Numbered from the stretch's first letter, positions 45,515 to 55,062 are shown. The stretch is 64,000 nt of DNA from an uncultured Bacteroidia bacterium (GCA_903907075.1 CAIVMQ010000113.1:29840-93839), one strand, 5' to 3'. A program made the numbers and translations. The notes: generated by a model from the letters alone, not told the origin.

Positions 45515-47500
45515 TTAGGGATAATATTTAACAAAGGCTTCCATAGCTTCATATTCGGCCATCCCAAGTTTATCGTATAGTTGGGCTGTAGCTCTGTTTC
45601 GCTGCTCAGCACGCTCCCAGAATTCACGATCATCTTCACCCATAAACATAGCACCTTCTTTTTGCGATTGGTGTCTTAGTATAGCTTCACGTTTTCTGTT
45701 TAATTCTATCGGACTAATTGGAACTGCCATTTCTATTTCGTCTGCTTCCCATTCGGCCCAGGCACCACGATAGAGCCAAACCCAGCAATTCTTCATCCAT
45801 ACCGTTGACTTAACCTGCTCCAGAGCAATGAAAATAGCATCCAGACAAACCCGATGGGTGCCATGAGGATCTGCTAAATCCCCTGCTGCAAATATCTGAT
45901 GCGGCTCGACCCGATTTAATAGATTCATTATTATTTGTACATCCTCTTCACCTACAGGATGCTTGAGCTTCATTCCCGTTTCATAAAATGGGAGGTCAAG
46001 GAAATGAATATTTGTTTCGGGAATTCCAAAGTAACGCAGTGCTGACCGCGCCTCCATTCTTCGGATTAATCCCTTAACTTTTTTGAGCTCAGGGATATCA
46101 ATCATATTCTCCTTTTTATTTTTAATGAAAGAGAGAACTATCTCTTTCTGCTCCTTTGCCATTTTGTTATTTTGATCGTAATAATCAATATATTCATAAT
46201 GAAAATCGAGAAATCGAATTACATATTCATCAGAAACAGCAAAATTTCCTGAGACTTGATAAGCAACATGCACATCATGACCTTGCTCAACGAGTCTAAG
46301 TAAAGTTCCCCCCATCGAGATTACGTCATCATCGGGATGAGGGCTGAAAAGAACGATTCTCTTTTGTTCTGGTTTAGCACGTTCAGGGCGATAGGTGTCT
46401 TCGATACCTGGTTTGCCTCCCGGCCATCCGGTTATTGTATGTTGCAGATCATTAAAAACCTTGATGTTTATTTTGTACTGTGCACCCACGATAGCTAATA
46501 GATCACTTAGTCCAAAGTCGTTGTAATCTTTACCCGTAAGTTTTAGAATAGGTTTATTTGTTTGTCCGCATAGCCAAACTACAGCTTTTCGAACCAATCT
46601 GTCATCCGTCCAGTCAAGACTATCTAACAGCCAAGGTGTTCTGACTCTGATTAGTTGTGCTGAGGCACTACTATCAAGAATAAATTTGGCATTGGGATGG
46701 TATTGAATAAATGATGCAGGGATAAGACTATCTGGATCTTCCTCTATTGCTTTTTGAATAACCTTGGCTTTATACTCACCAAAAGCGGAGAGGATTATTT
46801 TGCGTGCTGCCAAAATATTGTCGATCCCCATTGTAATTGCGCGTCGAGGCACATTTCCGATGCCTTGGAACTGATTAGCATCCTCCTGTCGGGTAACGGT
46901 ATCAAGGGTTATAATGCGCATATGGGTATTACGACCTGACCCGGGTTCATTAAACCCAATATGACCCGTTCTCCCGATGCCTAATAGCATGAGGTCAATC
47001 CCACCTGCGTCAACGATTTTTTTCTCATACTCGCGGCAATATTCATGAACTGTTTCGAGAAATATCGTTCCGTCTGGGATATGAATGTTTTCAGCTAGAA
47101 TATCTATATGGTTAAATAAATGAGTACGCATATAATAATGGTAGCTCTGAAAGGAGTTAGAGGAGAGGGGGTAGTATTCGTCAATATTGAACGTGATAAC
47201 ATTTTTAAAGCTCAACCCTTCTTGTTTATGTAATCGAACTAATTCGGCATATATTCCAATCTGTGTTGAGCCTGTGGGAAGTCCAAGAACACACATCTCT
47301 CCTTTATTTTGCTTTTCGATGATCAGATTTGCAATTTCGGTTGCAATGACAATGGCTGCTTCTGAACTCTCTGAATAGATGTATGTTGGAATTTTTTCGT
47401 ATTTAGTTAACATATCCCGATGTGTCAGACTTGTATGTAAAAATGACGAGGAATTGTCAAAAATAGGATTGTTACTTTGCAGCTTAACCGAGATGTCCAT
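45515..47500 (-). CDS. nagB: NagB-like / PIG-L deacetylase fusion protein
   Basis: A 661-residue two-domain protein. Residues about 35-300 are glucosamine-6-phosphate deaminase-like, and 380-661 are a PIG-L/LmbE metal deacetylase with SPHPDDD (386-392) and DPHGTHRV. It closely resembles Bacteroides fusions annotated NagB. Asp107 of FNIDEYY and His180/Glu185 of GIGRTGHIGFNEP are kept, but the Asp expected just before GH is Thr178, so deaminase activity is not certain. The start at 47500 gives the family N-terminus and fits a promoter just upstream; 47539 would add thirteen residues. It probably handles amino-sugar phosphates. Confidence 0.85.
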   Translation of the reverse strand: MDISVKLQSNNPIFDNSSSFLHTSLTHRDMLTKYEKIPTYIYSESSEAAIVIATEIANLIIEKQNKGEMCVLGLPTGSTQIGIYAELVRLHKQEGLSFKNVITFNIDEYYPLSSNSFQSYHYYMRTHLFNHIDILAENIHIPDGTIFLETVHEYCREYEKKIVDAGGIDLMLLGIGRTGHIGFNEPGSGRNTHMRIITLDTVTRQEDANQFQGIGNVPRRAITMGIDNILAARKIILSAFGEYKAKVIQKAIEEDPDSLIPASFIQYHPNAKFILDSSASAQLIRVRTPWLLDSLDWTDDRLVRKAVVWLCGQTNKPILKLTGKDYNDFGLSDLLAIVGAQYKINIKVFNDLQHTITGWPGGKPGIEDTYRPERAKPEQKRIVLFSPHPDDDVISMGGTLLRLVEQGHDVHVAYQVSGNFAVSDEYVIRFLDFHYEYIDYYDQNNKMAKEQKEIVLSFIKNKKENMIDIPELKKVKGLIRRMEARSALRYFGIPETNIHFLDLPFYETGMKLKHPVGEEDVQIIMNLLNRVEPHQIFAAGDLADPHGTHRVCLDAIFIALEQVKSTVWMKNCWVWLYRGAWAEWEADEIEMAVPISPIELNRKREAILRHQSQKEGAMFMGEDDREFWERAEQRNRATAQLYDKLGMAEYEAMEAFVKYYP

Positions 47501-47536
47501 AATAATCTGATTTGTACGAATTCTAAAGTTACTAAA

Positions 47537-47544
47537 CAAATTTA
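47537..47544 (-). promoter_or_regulatory. candidate promoter of the NagB-PIG-L gene
   Basis: TAAATTTG on the minus strand matches TAnnTTTG exactly and would place the RNA start near 47528, about 28 bases before the chosen ATG and downstream of the alternative ATG at 47539. That favours the shorter protein. The rest of the gap up to 47849 is AT-rich with no protein-like frame or clear terminator. Confidence 0.4.
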
Positions 47545-47849
47545 TTTATAGTGCGAAACTAATAAATATTTTTTAATTAGTCTTGCTCAAATTATGGCAT
47601 ATTTGAATAATAAGAATATCGGCTAACCCTTTTATCGTATAGATAAAATCTTTGTTTCATCTCTAATTTTTCAGCTTCAAAGTGGTTGGCTTAGCCAGCA
47701 ATATTTTCAGTTGTACATTAATTAACTTAGGGAACTGATTTCAAAATAGTTTATTCATTCATGGCTATACGATTTAATGAAATTAGTTTTATTTTGTAGT
47801 TAATTTGGGATTTGGAAATTCCTGATAGACGCGAGTTTTCAAAATGTTT

Positions 47850-48770
47850 TTACCACTTGGGCCCTCTAACTTTCATTCTGAGTCCATACACTGATTTAGA
47901 GGCAGTAATAAAAAGCAGATGTCTGTCTTTTGCTCCAAAACAGACATTTGCAGTCCATTTTTCTTCAATTGGAATTTTAGTAATCAGCACACCCTTTTTG
48001 CTGTAAACAGTTACCCCGTTTCCTGTCAGATATATATTTCCACGGTTATCGATTGTCATGCCGTCAGATCCTTGATCTGCAAAAAGCTTCTTGTTGGAAA
48101 GCTGCCCACCTTTACCAATGGTGTAGCACCATGTTTTTCCTGCTCTGATATCTGCAACATAAAGGAGTTTGCCATCTGGTGTGCCGATAATTCCATTCGG
48201 CTGTTTTAGATCTGATATAACACGTATTAGGGTTGATGCTCCAGGAGCGAGATAATAGACATGTTCTCCATCTTGTTCCAGCGTGTCGTAGTTCCACCAT
48301 GGACGTTTGTAAAATGGATCGGTAAGATAAATTCCACCCTCCGGGGTAATCCATAGGTCATTGGGTCCATTTAATCTCTTCCCATTAAAATTTTTTGCAA
48401 GGATAACGATTGTTCCAGATGGTGATATTGACCAAAGTTCATTTTTTTCGTCAGAGCAGGTAATGAGGTTTCCATTGTGATCGAAATACATCCCATTTGC
48501 TCGTCCTGAATGGTCACTGAAAGTTGAAAGTTTATTATCTGTTGACCATTTTAATATTCGGTTGTTTGGCTGATCGGTAAAGTAAATATCCCCTTTTTTA
48601 TCAGATGCTGGTCCTTCCGTAAATGAAAAATCGCCTGCCAGCTTTTGGATTTTTGATCCCTTTGCTAGTAATTTTTCACAGGAGGATTGTCCAAATGTCA
48701 AATTCTGACTGCTAATTAGCAAAATTATCAGATAGCAGATCCTGATGGCTTTTGGCTTGATTAGCAACAT
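47850..48770 (-). CDS. exported SMP-30/gluconolactonase-like protein
   Basis: A six-bladed beta-propeller of the SMP-30/gluconolaconase/LRE family, members of which hydrolyse sugar lactones with a bound divalent metal. I take the start at ATG 48770 (MLLIKPKAIRICYLIILL), which gives a signal peptide of about 27 residues; ATG 48809 would add thirteen. Propeller motifs FTEGPASDKKGDIYFTDQ, NGPNDLWITPEGGIYLTDP, QPNGIIGTPDGKLLYVAD and DGMTIDNRGNIYLTG are evident. It lies upstream of the NagB fusion on the same strand but with a 350-base gap, so may be a separate unit. Confidence 0.85.
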   Translation of the reverse strand: MLLIKPKAIRICYLIILLISSQNLTFGQSSCEKLLAKGSKIQKLAGDFSFTEGPASDKKGDIYFTDQPNNRILKWSTDNKLSTFSDHSGRANGMYFDHNGNLITCSDEKNELWSISPSGTIVILAKNFNGKRLNGPNDLWITPEGGIYLTDPFYKRPWWNYDTLEQDGEHVYYLAPGASTLIRVISDLKQPNGIIGTPDGKLLYVADIRAGKTWCYTIGKGGQLSNKKLFADQGSDGMTIDNRGNIYLTGNGVTVYSKKGVLITKIPIEEKWTANVCFGAKDRHLLFITASKSVYGLRMKVRGPKW

Positions 48771-48933
48771 TCTAAAATTTAACCTAGCGATAGGTCGTTC
48801 AGGTCTCATCCTTTTTATTTATGGTTATCCAAAGTTGGCATTAATATTTAAATACTTTATCATATAATTTTTTTAATTTTGATTATCGAATATGATTTTG
48901 AAATTATAAATAATCAGTTTAAAAATTAAGGCT

Positions 48934-49041
48934 ATGAGTAAAGAGAAAAGTCCTACGAAGGATAAAAATAAGAAAGAACCGGAGAAGAATTTAAAGGAAA
49001 AACGTGCGGAGAAGAAAGCTAAAAGGGATTCAAAAAGGTAA
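48934..49041 (+). CDS. 35-residue lysine-rich small protein
   Basis: MSKEKSPTKDKNKKEPEKNL then KEKRAEKKAKRDSKR: 35 residues, about 40 percent Lys, with Arg and Glu making most of the rest. Similar short basic proteins are found in other Bacteroidota, without known function. It is upstream of the DEAD-box gene on the same strand, with an A-rich start context. A 70-residue hydrophobic frame on the opposite strand is taken as an artefact of the Lys-rich codons. Confidence 0.6.
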   Translation: MSKEKSPTKDKNKKEPEKNLKEKRAEKKAKRDSKR

Positions 49042-49100
49042 TTTTTGCCTTCTAAGTTGATTATTCCTTGAGGTGTTGTATTCAACTCAGGGAATCGGTG

Positions 49101-49108
49101 TACCTTTG
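49101..49108 (+). promoter_or_regulatory. candidate promoter of the DEAD-box helicase gene
   Basis: TACCTTTG matches TAnnTTTG exactly, with a TTG 22 bases further upstream. It would start RNA about 16 bases before the GTG at 49132, which supports that start. Confidence 0.4.
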
Positions 49109-49131
49109 TCGCGAATTAATACCCGATACAG

Positions 49132-50481
49132 GTGATTTTTGAAGAGTTAAATTTAAGTACTCCCTTACTCAGGGCATTGGCAGATTTAGAGTTTGTTAAT
49201 CCAACACCGATACAAGAAAAGGCTTTCCCGGTTGTGATGTCTGGGAAAGATCTTATTGGTATTGCTCAGACCGGTACAGGGAAGACTTTGGCTTACTTGC
49301 TCCCTTTGCTCAGACAGTATACCTATTCCAATCAAAAGGATCCTAGGATTCTTATTCTCGTTCCTACGCGTGAATTGGTAATTCAGGTTGTTGAGGAGAT
49401 TCGTAAACTCACTACCTATATGTCCGTTAGGGTTGTTGGCGTTTATGGAGGTACAAATATCAATAATCAGAAAGAGCTTTTATATGCAGGATTGGATATC
49501 TTGGTTGCTACACCCGGGCGCCTTGTCGATTTGGCGATGACAGGACTCTTACGCTTAAAATCTATTCAGAAGCTTGTTATTGATGAGGTAGACGAGATGC
49601 TAAACCTTGGTTTTAGACCACAGCTAATCAGTTTGATGGAGATCATCTCTGCAAAAAGACAGAATCTCATGTTTAGTGCTACTCTAACCGAAGATGTTGA
49701 TCGACTAATTTCCGATTTTTTTGCCAATACCAGTAGGATCGAGATTGCTCCACAAGGTAAGCCGGTAGCGAAAATTAGTCAGGTTGTCTATCCTGTGCCC
49801 AACTATTTCACCAAGGTTAATCTTCTTGAGTTATTATTAAATGAAAATCAGGAGTTCAATAGGGTTCTTGTATTTGTGAATACGAAAAAAACAGCTGACC
49901 GTTTGTTTGAAATTATTGAGGCTAAATTCCCAGGAGAGATTGGCGTTTTACATTCTAATAAATCTCAGAATTTTAGAATTAATGCATTGAAATATTTTGA
50001 AGATGGGATCTATAGGGTTTTGGTAACCACCGATCTTGTAGCTCGTGGTCTGGATATTAGCAATATTTCGCATGTTATTAATTTTGAGATGGCTGAGACG
50101 GCGGGTGATTATGTGAATCGGATCGGCCGTACAGGTCGGGCAGATAAAGAGGGAGCATCCATCTCTTTTGTTACTGAAAAGGAGAGAGGGAATTTGATTC
50201 TAGCTGAAGAGCTTATGAATATGAAAATTCCTCAACTTCACCTCCCCGAAAATCTGAGAATATCGCATGAATATACTGAAATAGAAAGTCCTACGAATTT
50301 ATTCGACAAGAATTATCACAAATCAGGAAGTGCAATAAAAGAGTCTCAGGGTGCATTTCATGAGAAAAAGCTGAAAAATAAAAAAATAAATCTAGGTGGG
50401 CCAGGGACTAGAAATCCAAAATTTGGAGTTCAGAAAAAACAGCCTGTGGCGAAAATAATACCCCCTAAGTTTAAGTTCTGA
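49132..50481 (+). CDS. DEAD-box RNA helicase
   Basis: An ATP-dependent RNA helicase of 449 residues. Motifs in order: TPIQEKAF (Q motif), AQTGTGKT (about 43-50), PTRELVIQ, TPGRLVD, IDEVDEMLNLGF, FSATL, LVTTDLVARGLDI and YVNRIGRTGRAD. Motif II reads DEVD instead of DEAD, an uncommon variant. The basic tail (about 400-449) may bind RNA. Translation starts at GTG 49132, which gives the usual MxFEELNLSTPLLRAL opening. The VF530 gene follows 22 bases later and may be co-transcribed. Confidence 0.92.
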   Translation: MIFEELNLSTPLLRALADLEFVNPTPIQEKAFPVVMSGKDLIGIAQTGTGKTLAYLLPLLRQYTYSNQKDPRILILVPTRELVIQVVEEIRKLTTYMSVRVVGVYGGTNINNQKELLYAGLDILVATPGRLVDLAMTGLLRLKSIQKLVIDEVDEMLNLGFRPQLISLMEIISAKRQNLMFSATLTEDVDRLISDFFANTSRIEIAPQGKPVAKISQVVYPVPNYFTKVNLLELLLNENQEFNRVLVFVNTKKTADRLFEIIEAKFPGEIGVLHSNKSQNFRINALKYFEDGIYRVLVTTDLVARGLDISNISHVINFEMAETAGDYVNRIGRTGRADKEGASISFVTEKERGNLILAEELMNMKIPQLHLPENLRISHEYTEIESPTNLFDKNYHKSGSAIKESQGAFHEKKLKNKKINLGGPGTRNPKFGVQKKQPVAKIIPPKFKF

Positions 50482-50503
50482 TTGTTTTCAAAATGAATAG
50501 GTC

Positions 50504-50725
50504 ATGAGTGTTATTCAGAATAATAATCCATTGCACGGCATTACCCTAGAAGCCATATTAAATAAGCTGGTAAGTCAACTGGGTTGGGAGGTATTGGGTA
50601 GCAGGATTAAAATAAATTGTTTTAACAGTGATCCTTCAATCGCATCAAGCCTTAAATTTCTCAGAAAAACTCCATGGGCACGCTTAAAAGTGGAGCAGCT
50701 TTATCTGGAAATGATAACTGATTAA
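50504..50725 (+). CDS. VF530-family (DUF2132) DNA-binding protein
   Basis: A 73-residue protein with [25 protein letters not shown] (8-32), [21 protein letters not shown] and VEQLYLE, the compact helical layout of the VF530 family. Members were described as small DNA-binding proteins; the target is unknown. It follows the DEAD-box helicase by 22 bases. Confidence 0.85.
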   Translation: MSVIQNNNPLHGITLEAILNKLVSQLGWEVLGSRIKINCFNSDPSIASSLKFLRKTPWARLKVEQLYLEMITD

Positions 50726-50828
50726 TTCGTTCTCTAGTAGTTCATAATCTACTAGAAATACTGTGCCCAAGGATTTTATTTGGCAACTATTTTTAAAATT
50801 ACTTATTTTACCCCCTTAAAATAAAATC

Positions 50829-51488
50829 ATGGAACGGGCATATCTCGAAATAATCTTTTTATGCGGAATTGTATTGTTGCTGATTCTTCTACTTCCTTAT
50901 TTTCAGTTTTTTATTGATAAAAAGCATCTTGAATATTTCAATAAAAAGGAGCGTCACTATCTTATTGCTTTAGCCTTTGTTTTCTTACTTCTTCCAATAA
51001 TTTATATTTTTTCTACCTGGTTTTCATGGTTTGATTATAGTTTACCTAAATGGTATGCCCTTCCGGCAGCACTTCTCTATTTTTTCGGTCTTTGGATGTT
51101 ATTTCGTACCTATTCAGATCTTGGATCATCATGGTCTTTAAGTATTAACCTGAATGAAGATCACCATTTAATAACTTCTGGTCTCTATAATTGGGTTAGG
51201 CATCCCATGTACGCGGGATTAGGTGCGATTGCAATTGCTCAGATTCTCATGTTGCAAAATTGGCTGGTAGGTCCAGCTTTTCTGCTTGTAGCAATCCCAT
51301 TTTATCTCTATCGAGTTAAGCTTGAAGAGAAGATTCTAATCTCCCATTTTGGTATCCCTTATATAGACTATCGAAAGAATACCAATGCCCTTATCCCTAA
51401 AATTGAGCAAATTGATTTTAAAAATTTTGGCGCGAGATTAAAATTATTGATTCCTAAGAAACGAAATAACGCATCTAAAGGATTATAA
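50829..51488 (+). CDS. isoprenylcysteine methyltransferase-like membrane protein
   Basis: A 219-residue membrane protein with about five hydrophobic segments (about 5-28, 40-60, 76-92, 132-158). It carries the signature of the ICMT/PEMT methyltransferase group, LITSGLYNWVRHPMYAGLG (about 116-134), followed by YLYRVKLEEKILISHFG and YIDYRKNTNALIP. These use S-adenosylmethionine at the membrane. The substrate is not known in bacteria. No tight operon link. Confidence 0.85.
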   Translation: MERAYLEIIFLCGIVLLLILLLPYFQFFIDKKHLEYFNKKERHYLIALAFVFLLLPIIYIFSTWFSWFDYSLPKWYALPAALLYFFGLWMLFRTYSDLGSSWSLSINLNEDHHLITSGLYNWVRHPMYAGLGAIAIAQILMLQNWLVGPAFLLVAIPFYLYRVKLEEKILISHFGIPYIDYRKNTNALIPKIEQIDFKNFGARLKLLIPKKRNNASKGL

Positions 51489-51508
51489 ACCAGAGTAGTC
51501 CAAGTCCG

Positions 51509-51784
51509 TTATTTTATGATTGCTTTAAGATCGCGGCTGGCTAGAGCTCTGCGCATAGGCAACAAGAAATTTTTTGACCCTCTTTTGACATCACATTTGC
51601 CTTTGTAGTGGATCAGGTAGGTGCACTGTGTGGCTTGAATTGAGTCAAGTTCGCAGATCTCAATTAATGAGGTTATCACATAGTCGAAGGTGTGATAGTC
51701 ATCGTTATGAAGAATTAAGGTGCAGCTATTTTCTTTGTCAACATCTGTTGGTGAGGTCCAGTTTTTTTCTTTCTCTATACTCAT
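51509..51784 (-). CDS. clpS: ATP-dependent Clp protease adaptor ClpS
   Basis: ClpS delivers N-degron proteins to ClpAP. The 91-residue protein has the core LILHNDDYHTFDYVITSL (about 23-40), with the conserved Asn-Asp-Asp and Thr of the binding pocket, and a typical C-terminal half. It lies 25 bases upstream (in map order) of the TPR/SPOR gene stop, so the TPR gene is transcribed first and clpS second. clpA is not in the window. Confidence 0.9.
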   Translation of the reverse strand: MSIEKEKNWTSPTDVDKENSCTLILHNDDYHTFDYVITSLIEICELDSIQATQCTYLIHYKGKCDVKRGSKNFLLPMRRALASRDLKAIIK

Positions 51785-51809
51785 AGTCGCGATTTGTCTT
51801 AAACCGTTT

Positions 51810-53165
51810 TTATTTTTGTGTAGTCTCTTTTACAACGCTTGAAACAGGTACCCGTTCTCCATTTTTAAAAGCGGCTAAAAAGGCCCCTTTTATCCCCTCC
51901 ATGATCAGCTGATTTTTGAGTAAGGTCGCATCTTTGTAGACGGCAAAATTTCCAATAGTAAATATTTCAAAGTTTTTTTGATCCTTGTATTTGTCGATCT
52001 TCCGGAATTTAGATAATTTTTCATATTTGGCTTTAAATGCAGGGGTTAATTTCCCATTTAAAAATGAACCAATCTGAACCTTAAAAATGATTACATCATT
52101 TTTAGAAGATTTGATAGCGATATCTGAGGCGACTGCAGGTTCTCTATCTTTTTCTGGCGCAATGGTATCCATAATCGTTACCAAGGGTGGAAATAGTGAA
52201 ACTTCTTCTTTTGGGACAATCTCAACCTTCTTTTTATCAGCCGCTAATCGGTAGGCTCTTAACTGTTCTTTTTGAGCAATTTCTTCAATAAAAGCAGTTA
52301 AGGTATCGCTACTGATCTTTTCCCAAAGTTTTGCCTCTTTTACTCTTGCCTGTTCGAAATATTTCTCTCTATCATGAAGTAGTTGATATGATTGCTGCTC
52401 AGCATCAACAATGCGCTGAACGAGTGAAAGCCTGGTTGTAACGTTGTTTGACTCTTCATGCGTTTTTCGAAGAATATCAGTATTGATGACAATAGAGTCG
52501 TTTTTACCTGTTGCAATCCAAGCCTTAGCGAATAAAATTCGTGCTGCCTCGCTCCTGAAGTCTATTATAGAATGATAGGTTAGCTGATCGTTAATTTGAA
52601 AATTAAACCATTCAGTTTTGAGGGAATCAGGGATTGGAAAGATTTTCTCATCAGGCTGTGGTGCCGGCACTTTAATCGTATCTGTAAATACCTGCTTGGT
52701 ATCACCTGTATCTACCTTAAATGGATTGATCTTTTTTTGACACAAATTTACATATTTATCATACTCAAGTTCATCTCGCTCCTGTTTGTTTCCCTTGAAC
52801 CTTTTATAAAAATCTAATGCTTCAGACCAATTTTCTAAGGCATGAAAATAGATACCCAAATAAAAATTGGTGTTTAAGGGCGTTTTATCTACAACAGCAT
52901 TGAGTAAGGCCTCCTTTGTGGCTGTCTCATACTTATTGTTTTTCAATAAGGTTATGCCATAGTAATAGTTATACATGGCATTTTCGGGAGATTTATTGAT
53001 CAATTCGGTAAATAGCGGTAATGCTTTTTCAAATTTTTTCTCTTTGAAATATTCAATGGCCAGATTTTCATCTACGGTTTGTTGTTGTGCCCACGAATAA
53101 TTCGGTGTCAACAGACATAAGCAAACAATAAATAGGTAATATATTTTAGCGTGCAAAATGGTCAT
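51810..53165 (-). CDS. exported TPR protein with SPOR-like C-terminus
   Basis: I take the start at ATG 53165 (MTILHAKIYYLFIVCLCLLT), giving a clean signal peptide; the longer frame adds 35 residues without features. The mature protein (451 residues in all with the signal) has TPR-like repeats at about 35-140 (AIEYFKEKKFEKALPLFTEL and NYYYGITLLKNNKYETA). A helical charged middle follows, then a C-terminal SPOR-like part (about 360-430, FKVQIGSFLNGKLTPAF). It may bind peptidoglycan. Its precise role is unknown. Confidence 0.75.
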   Translation of the reverse strand: MTILHAKIYYLFIVCLCLLTPNYSWAQQQTVDENLAIEYFKEKKFEKALPLFTELINKSPENAMYNYYYGITLLKNNKYETATKEALLNAVVDKTPLNTNFYLGIYFHALENWSEALDFYKRFKGNKQERDELEYDKYVNLCQKKINPFKVDTGDTKQVFTDTIKVPAPQPDEKIFPIPDSLKTEWFNFQINDQLTYHSIIDFRSEAARILFAKAWIATGKNDSIVINTDILRKTHEESNNVTTRLSLVQRIVDAEQQSYQLLHDREKYFEQARVKEAKLWEKISSDTLTAFIEEIAQKEQLRAYRLAADKKKVEIVPKEEVSLFPPLVTIMDTIAPEKDREPAVASDIAIKSSKNDVIIFKVQIGSFLNGKLTPAFKAKYEKLSKFRKIDKYKDQKNFEIFTIGNFAVYKDATLLKNQLIMEGIKGAFLAAFKNGERVPVSSVVKETTQK

Positions 53166-53283
53166 AACTTTCAACAAGTGATAATTCGGAGATAAAATTA
53201 ACCATTTTACTCGATTGTTTCTATAAATAGTAAATATTTCTTGCGATAATTGTCCAATTTCGAGTCCCAATTCGTTATATTCC

Positions 53284-53291
53284 TATATTTG
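53284..53291 (+). promoter_or_regulatory. candidate promoter of bcp-recA
   Basis: TATATTTG matches TAnnTTTG exactly, about 210 bases before the bcp ATG. It implies a long leader. No LexA-like inverted repeat was recognised in this 330-base gap (53166-53501), which is otherwise AT-rich and without protein-like frames. Confidence 0.35.
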
Positions 53292-53501
53292 TATAATAAT
53301 AGAATTTAATGGTTACAAAGAACTTTTTTTGATCCGTTAACTTAGGGTAAAAAAATAAAATATCTGGGGTAACAATTCGTTCAAACTTTGTGTTTAGTTA
53401 ATTTGTTGTTTTAGTTTTAACCCAATAGCTTTATAAAAACTGATCATATCAACATAAAGGTAGGGATATAGAATGTATGTAAAAAATAAATTTAGTTAAA
53501 A

Positions 53502-53969
53502 ATGAAACAATTAGAAGTAGGGATGGCGGCTCCTGATTTTTCAGGAATTAATCAGAAAGGTGAACGAATCTCGCTTGTTACTTTTGCAGGAAAGAAGTTA
53601 ATCTTGTATTTTTATCCTAAGGATGATACTCCGGGATGTACTGCAGAATCTTGCAATTTAAGTGAGAATTACGACTATTGGATTTCAGAAGGATATGATG
53701 TTGTTGGTGTAAGTCGCGACAGTGAAGCATCGCACGCAAAATTTGCTGCTAAGTATGGTCTGAAATTTAACCTTATCGCAGATACAGAGAAGGTAATACT
53801 TCAGGATTACGGTGTTTGGGGTGAAAAAATGAACTATGGCAAAGTCTATATGGGGGTTATTCGAACCACTTTTGTTATCAATGAAGCCGGTGTTTTGGAA
53901 AAAATATTCAAAAAAGTGGATACAAAGGAACACACTAGTCAGATTATCAAAGAATTATTAATCAAATAA
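53502..53969 (+). CDS. bcp: thioredoxin-dependent peroxiredoxin (Bcp/PrxQ)
   Basis: This enzyme reduces hydrogen and organic peroxides. The 155-residue protein has the peroxidatic Cys46 in [11 protein letters not shown] and Cys51 as probable resolving residue, the atypical two-Cys PrxQ arrangement. It sits 13 bases upstream of recA, an arrangement that suggests a shared transcript linking peroxide defence with recombination repair. Confidence 0.93.
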   Translation: MKQLEVGMAAPDFSGINQKGERISLVTFAGKKLILYFYPKDDTPGCTAESCNLSENYDYWISEGYDVVGVSRDSEASHAKFAAKYGLKFNLIADTEKVILQDYGVWGEKMNYGKVYMGVIRTTFVINEAGVLEKIFKKVDTKEHTSQIIKELLIK

Positions 53970-53982
53970 ATTCCAATTAGAT

Positions 53983-55005
53983 ATGGCAAAGGAAGATGCG
54001 CAGAGAGTAAACAGTGAGAAGTTGAAGGCGCTGCAGTTAACGATAGATAAGATTGAAAAGAGCTATGGTAAAGGTTCAATAATGCGCATGGGAGATAAAC
54101 CTGTTGATGATGTGCAGGCGATCCATTCTGGATCAATCGCACTAGATATGGCAATGGGTATTGGAGGATATCCCAAAGGACGCGTAATTGAAATCTTTGG
54201 CCCTGAGTCTTCAGGAAAGACTACCTTGGCTATCCATGCGATCGCAGAAGCGCAAAAAGTTGGAGGTATTGCCGCTTTTATTGATGCAGAGCATGCTTTT
54301 GATCCAACATACGCTCAGAAATTAGGGGTTAATATTGATGATCTTTTAATCTCTCAACCAGACAATGGAGAGCAAGCTCTTGAAATTGCAGATAGCTTAA
54401 TTCGGTCGGGTGCAATCGATATTATCGTAATTGACTCTGTTGCCGCATTAACACCCAAGGCAGAAATAGAAGGTGAGATGGGAGAATCAAAAATGGGTCT
54501 TCAGGCTCGTTTAATGTCTCAGGCTTTGCGTAAACTTACTGGAAGTATCAGTAAGACAAAAACCTGTGTGATATTTATCAATCAGTTACGCGATAAGATT
54601 GGCGTTATGTTTGGTAATCCTGAAACAACAACAGGTGGGAATGCCTTGAAATTTTATGCCTCTGTGCGACTGGATATTCGCCGAATTGGTCAATTGAAAG
54701 ATGGTGATGATGTACAAGGTAGTCATACTCGTGTAAAAGTCGTTAAGAATAAGGTTGCTCCTCCATTCCGCAAAGCTGAATTTGATATTCTTTATGGTGA
54801 AGGAATTTCAAAAATCGGCGAAATTATTGATCTTGGTGTTGAGATTGAGATTATTAAAAAGGCTGGATCATGGTTTAGCTATGGTGAAACGAAACTTGGA
54901 CAGGGTCGCGAAGGGGTTAAATCATTGTTGAAAGATAATCCGGAATTAATGGATGAGCTTGAAGCAAAGATAATTGCAAGCTACGTTCCAGTGCTTGCAA
55001 AATAA
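53983..55005 (+). CDS. recA: recombinase RecA
   Basis: RecA drives homologous recombination and SOS signalling. The 340-residue protein has Walker A GPESSGKT (73-80), the [10 protein letters not shown] segment, Walker B-like [10 protein letters not shown] and the signature [11 protein letters not shown]. Its C-terminal tail is short. A strong terminator follows at 55025-55062. Confidence 0.97.
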   Translation: MAKEDAQRVNSEKLKALQLTIDKIEKSYGKGSIMRMGDKPVDDVQAIHSGSIALDMAMGIGGYPKGRVIEIFGPESSGKTTLAIHAIAEAQKVGGIAAFIDAEHAFDPTYAQKLGVNIDDLLISQPDNGEQALEIADSLIRSGAIDIIVIDSVAALTPKAEIEGEMGESKMGLQARLMSQALRKLTGSISKTKTCVIFINQLRDKIGVMFGNPETTTGGNALKFYASVRLDIRRIGQLKDGDDVQGSHTRVKVVKNKVAPPFRKAEFDILYGEGISKIGEIIDLGVEIEIIKKAGSWFSYGETKLGQGREGVKSLLKDNPELMDELEAKIIASYVPVLAK

Positions 55006-55024
55006 TTAAAGTGTTGGACAAAAG

Positions 55025-55062
55025 AAATCTGGACCGAAAATTTTAAGGTTCAGATTTTTTTT
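55025..55062 (+). terminator. terminator after recA
   Basis: AAATCTGGACC (55025-55035) pairs with GGTTCAGATTT (55047-55057) with one G-U, then a T run to 55062. It is 19 bases after the recA stop. Confidence 0.88.

Noticed and set aside
48873..49085. 70-residue hydrophobic minus-strand frame
   Set aside because: It is opposite the Lys-rich small ORF; AAA/AAG codons read as Phe/Leu on the other strand and create a false membrane protein.
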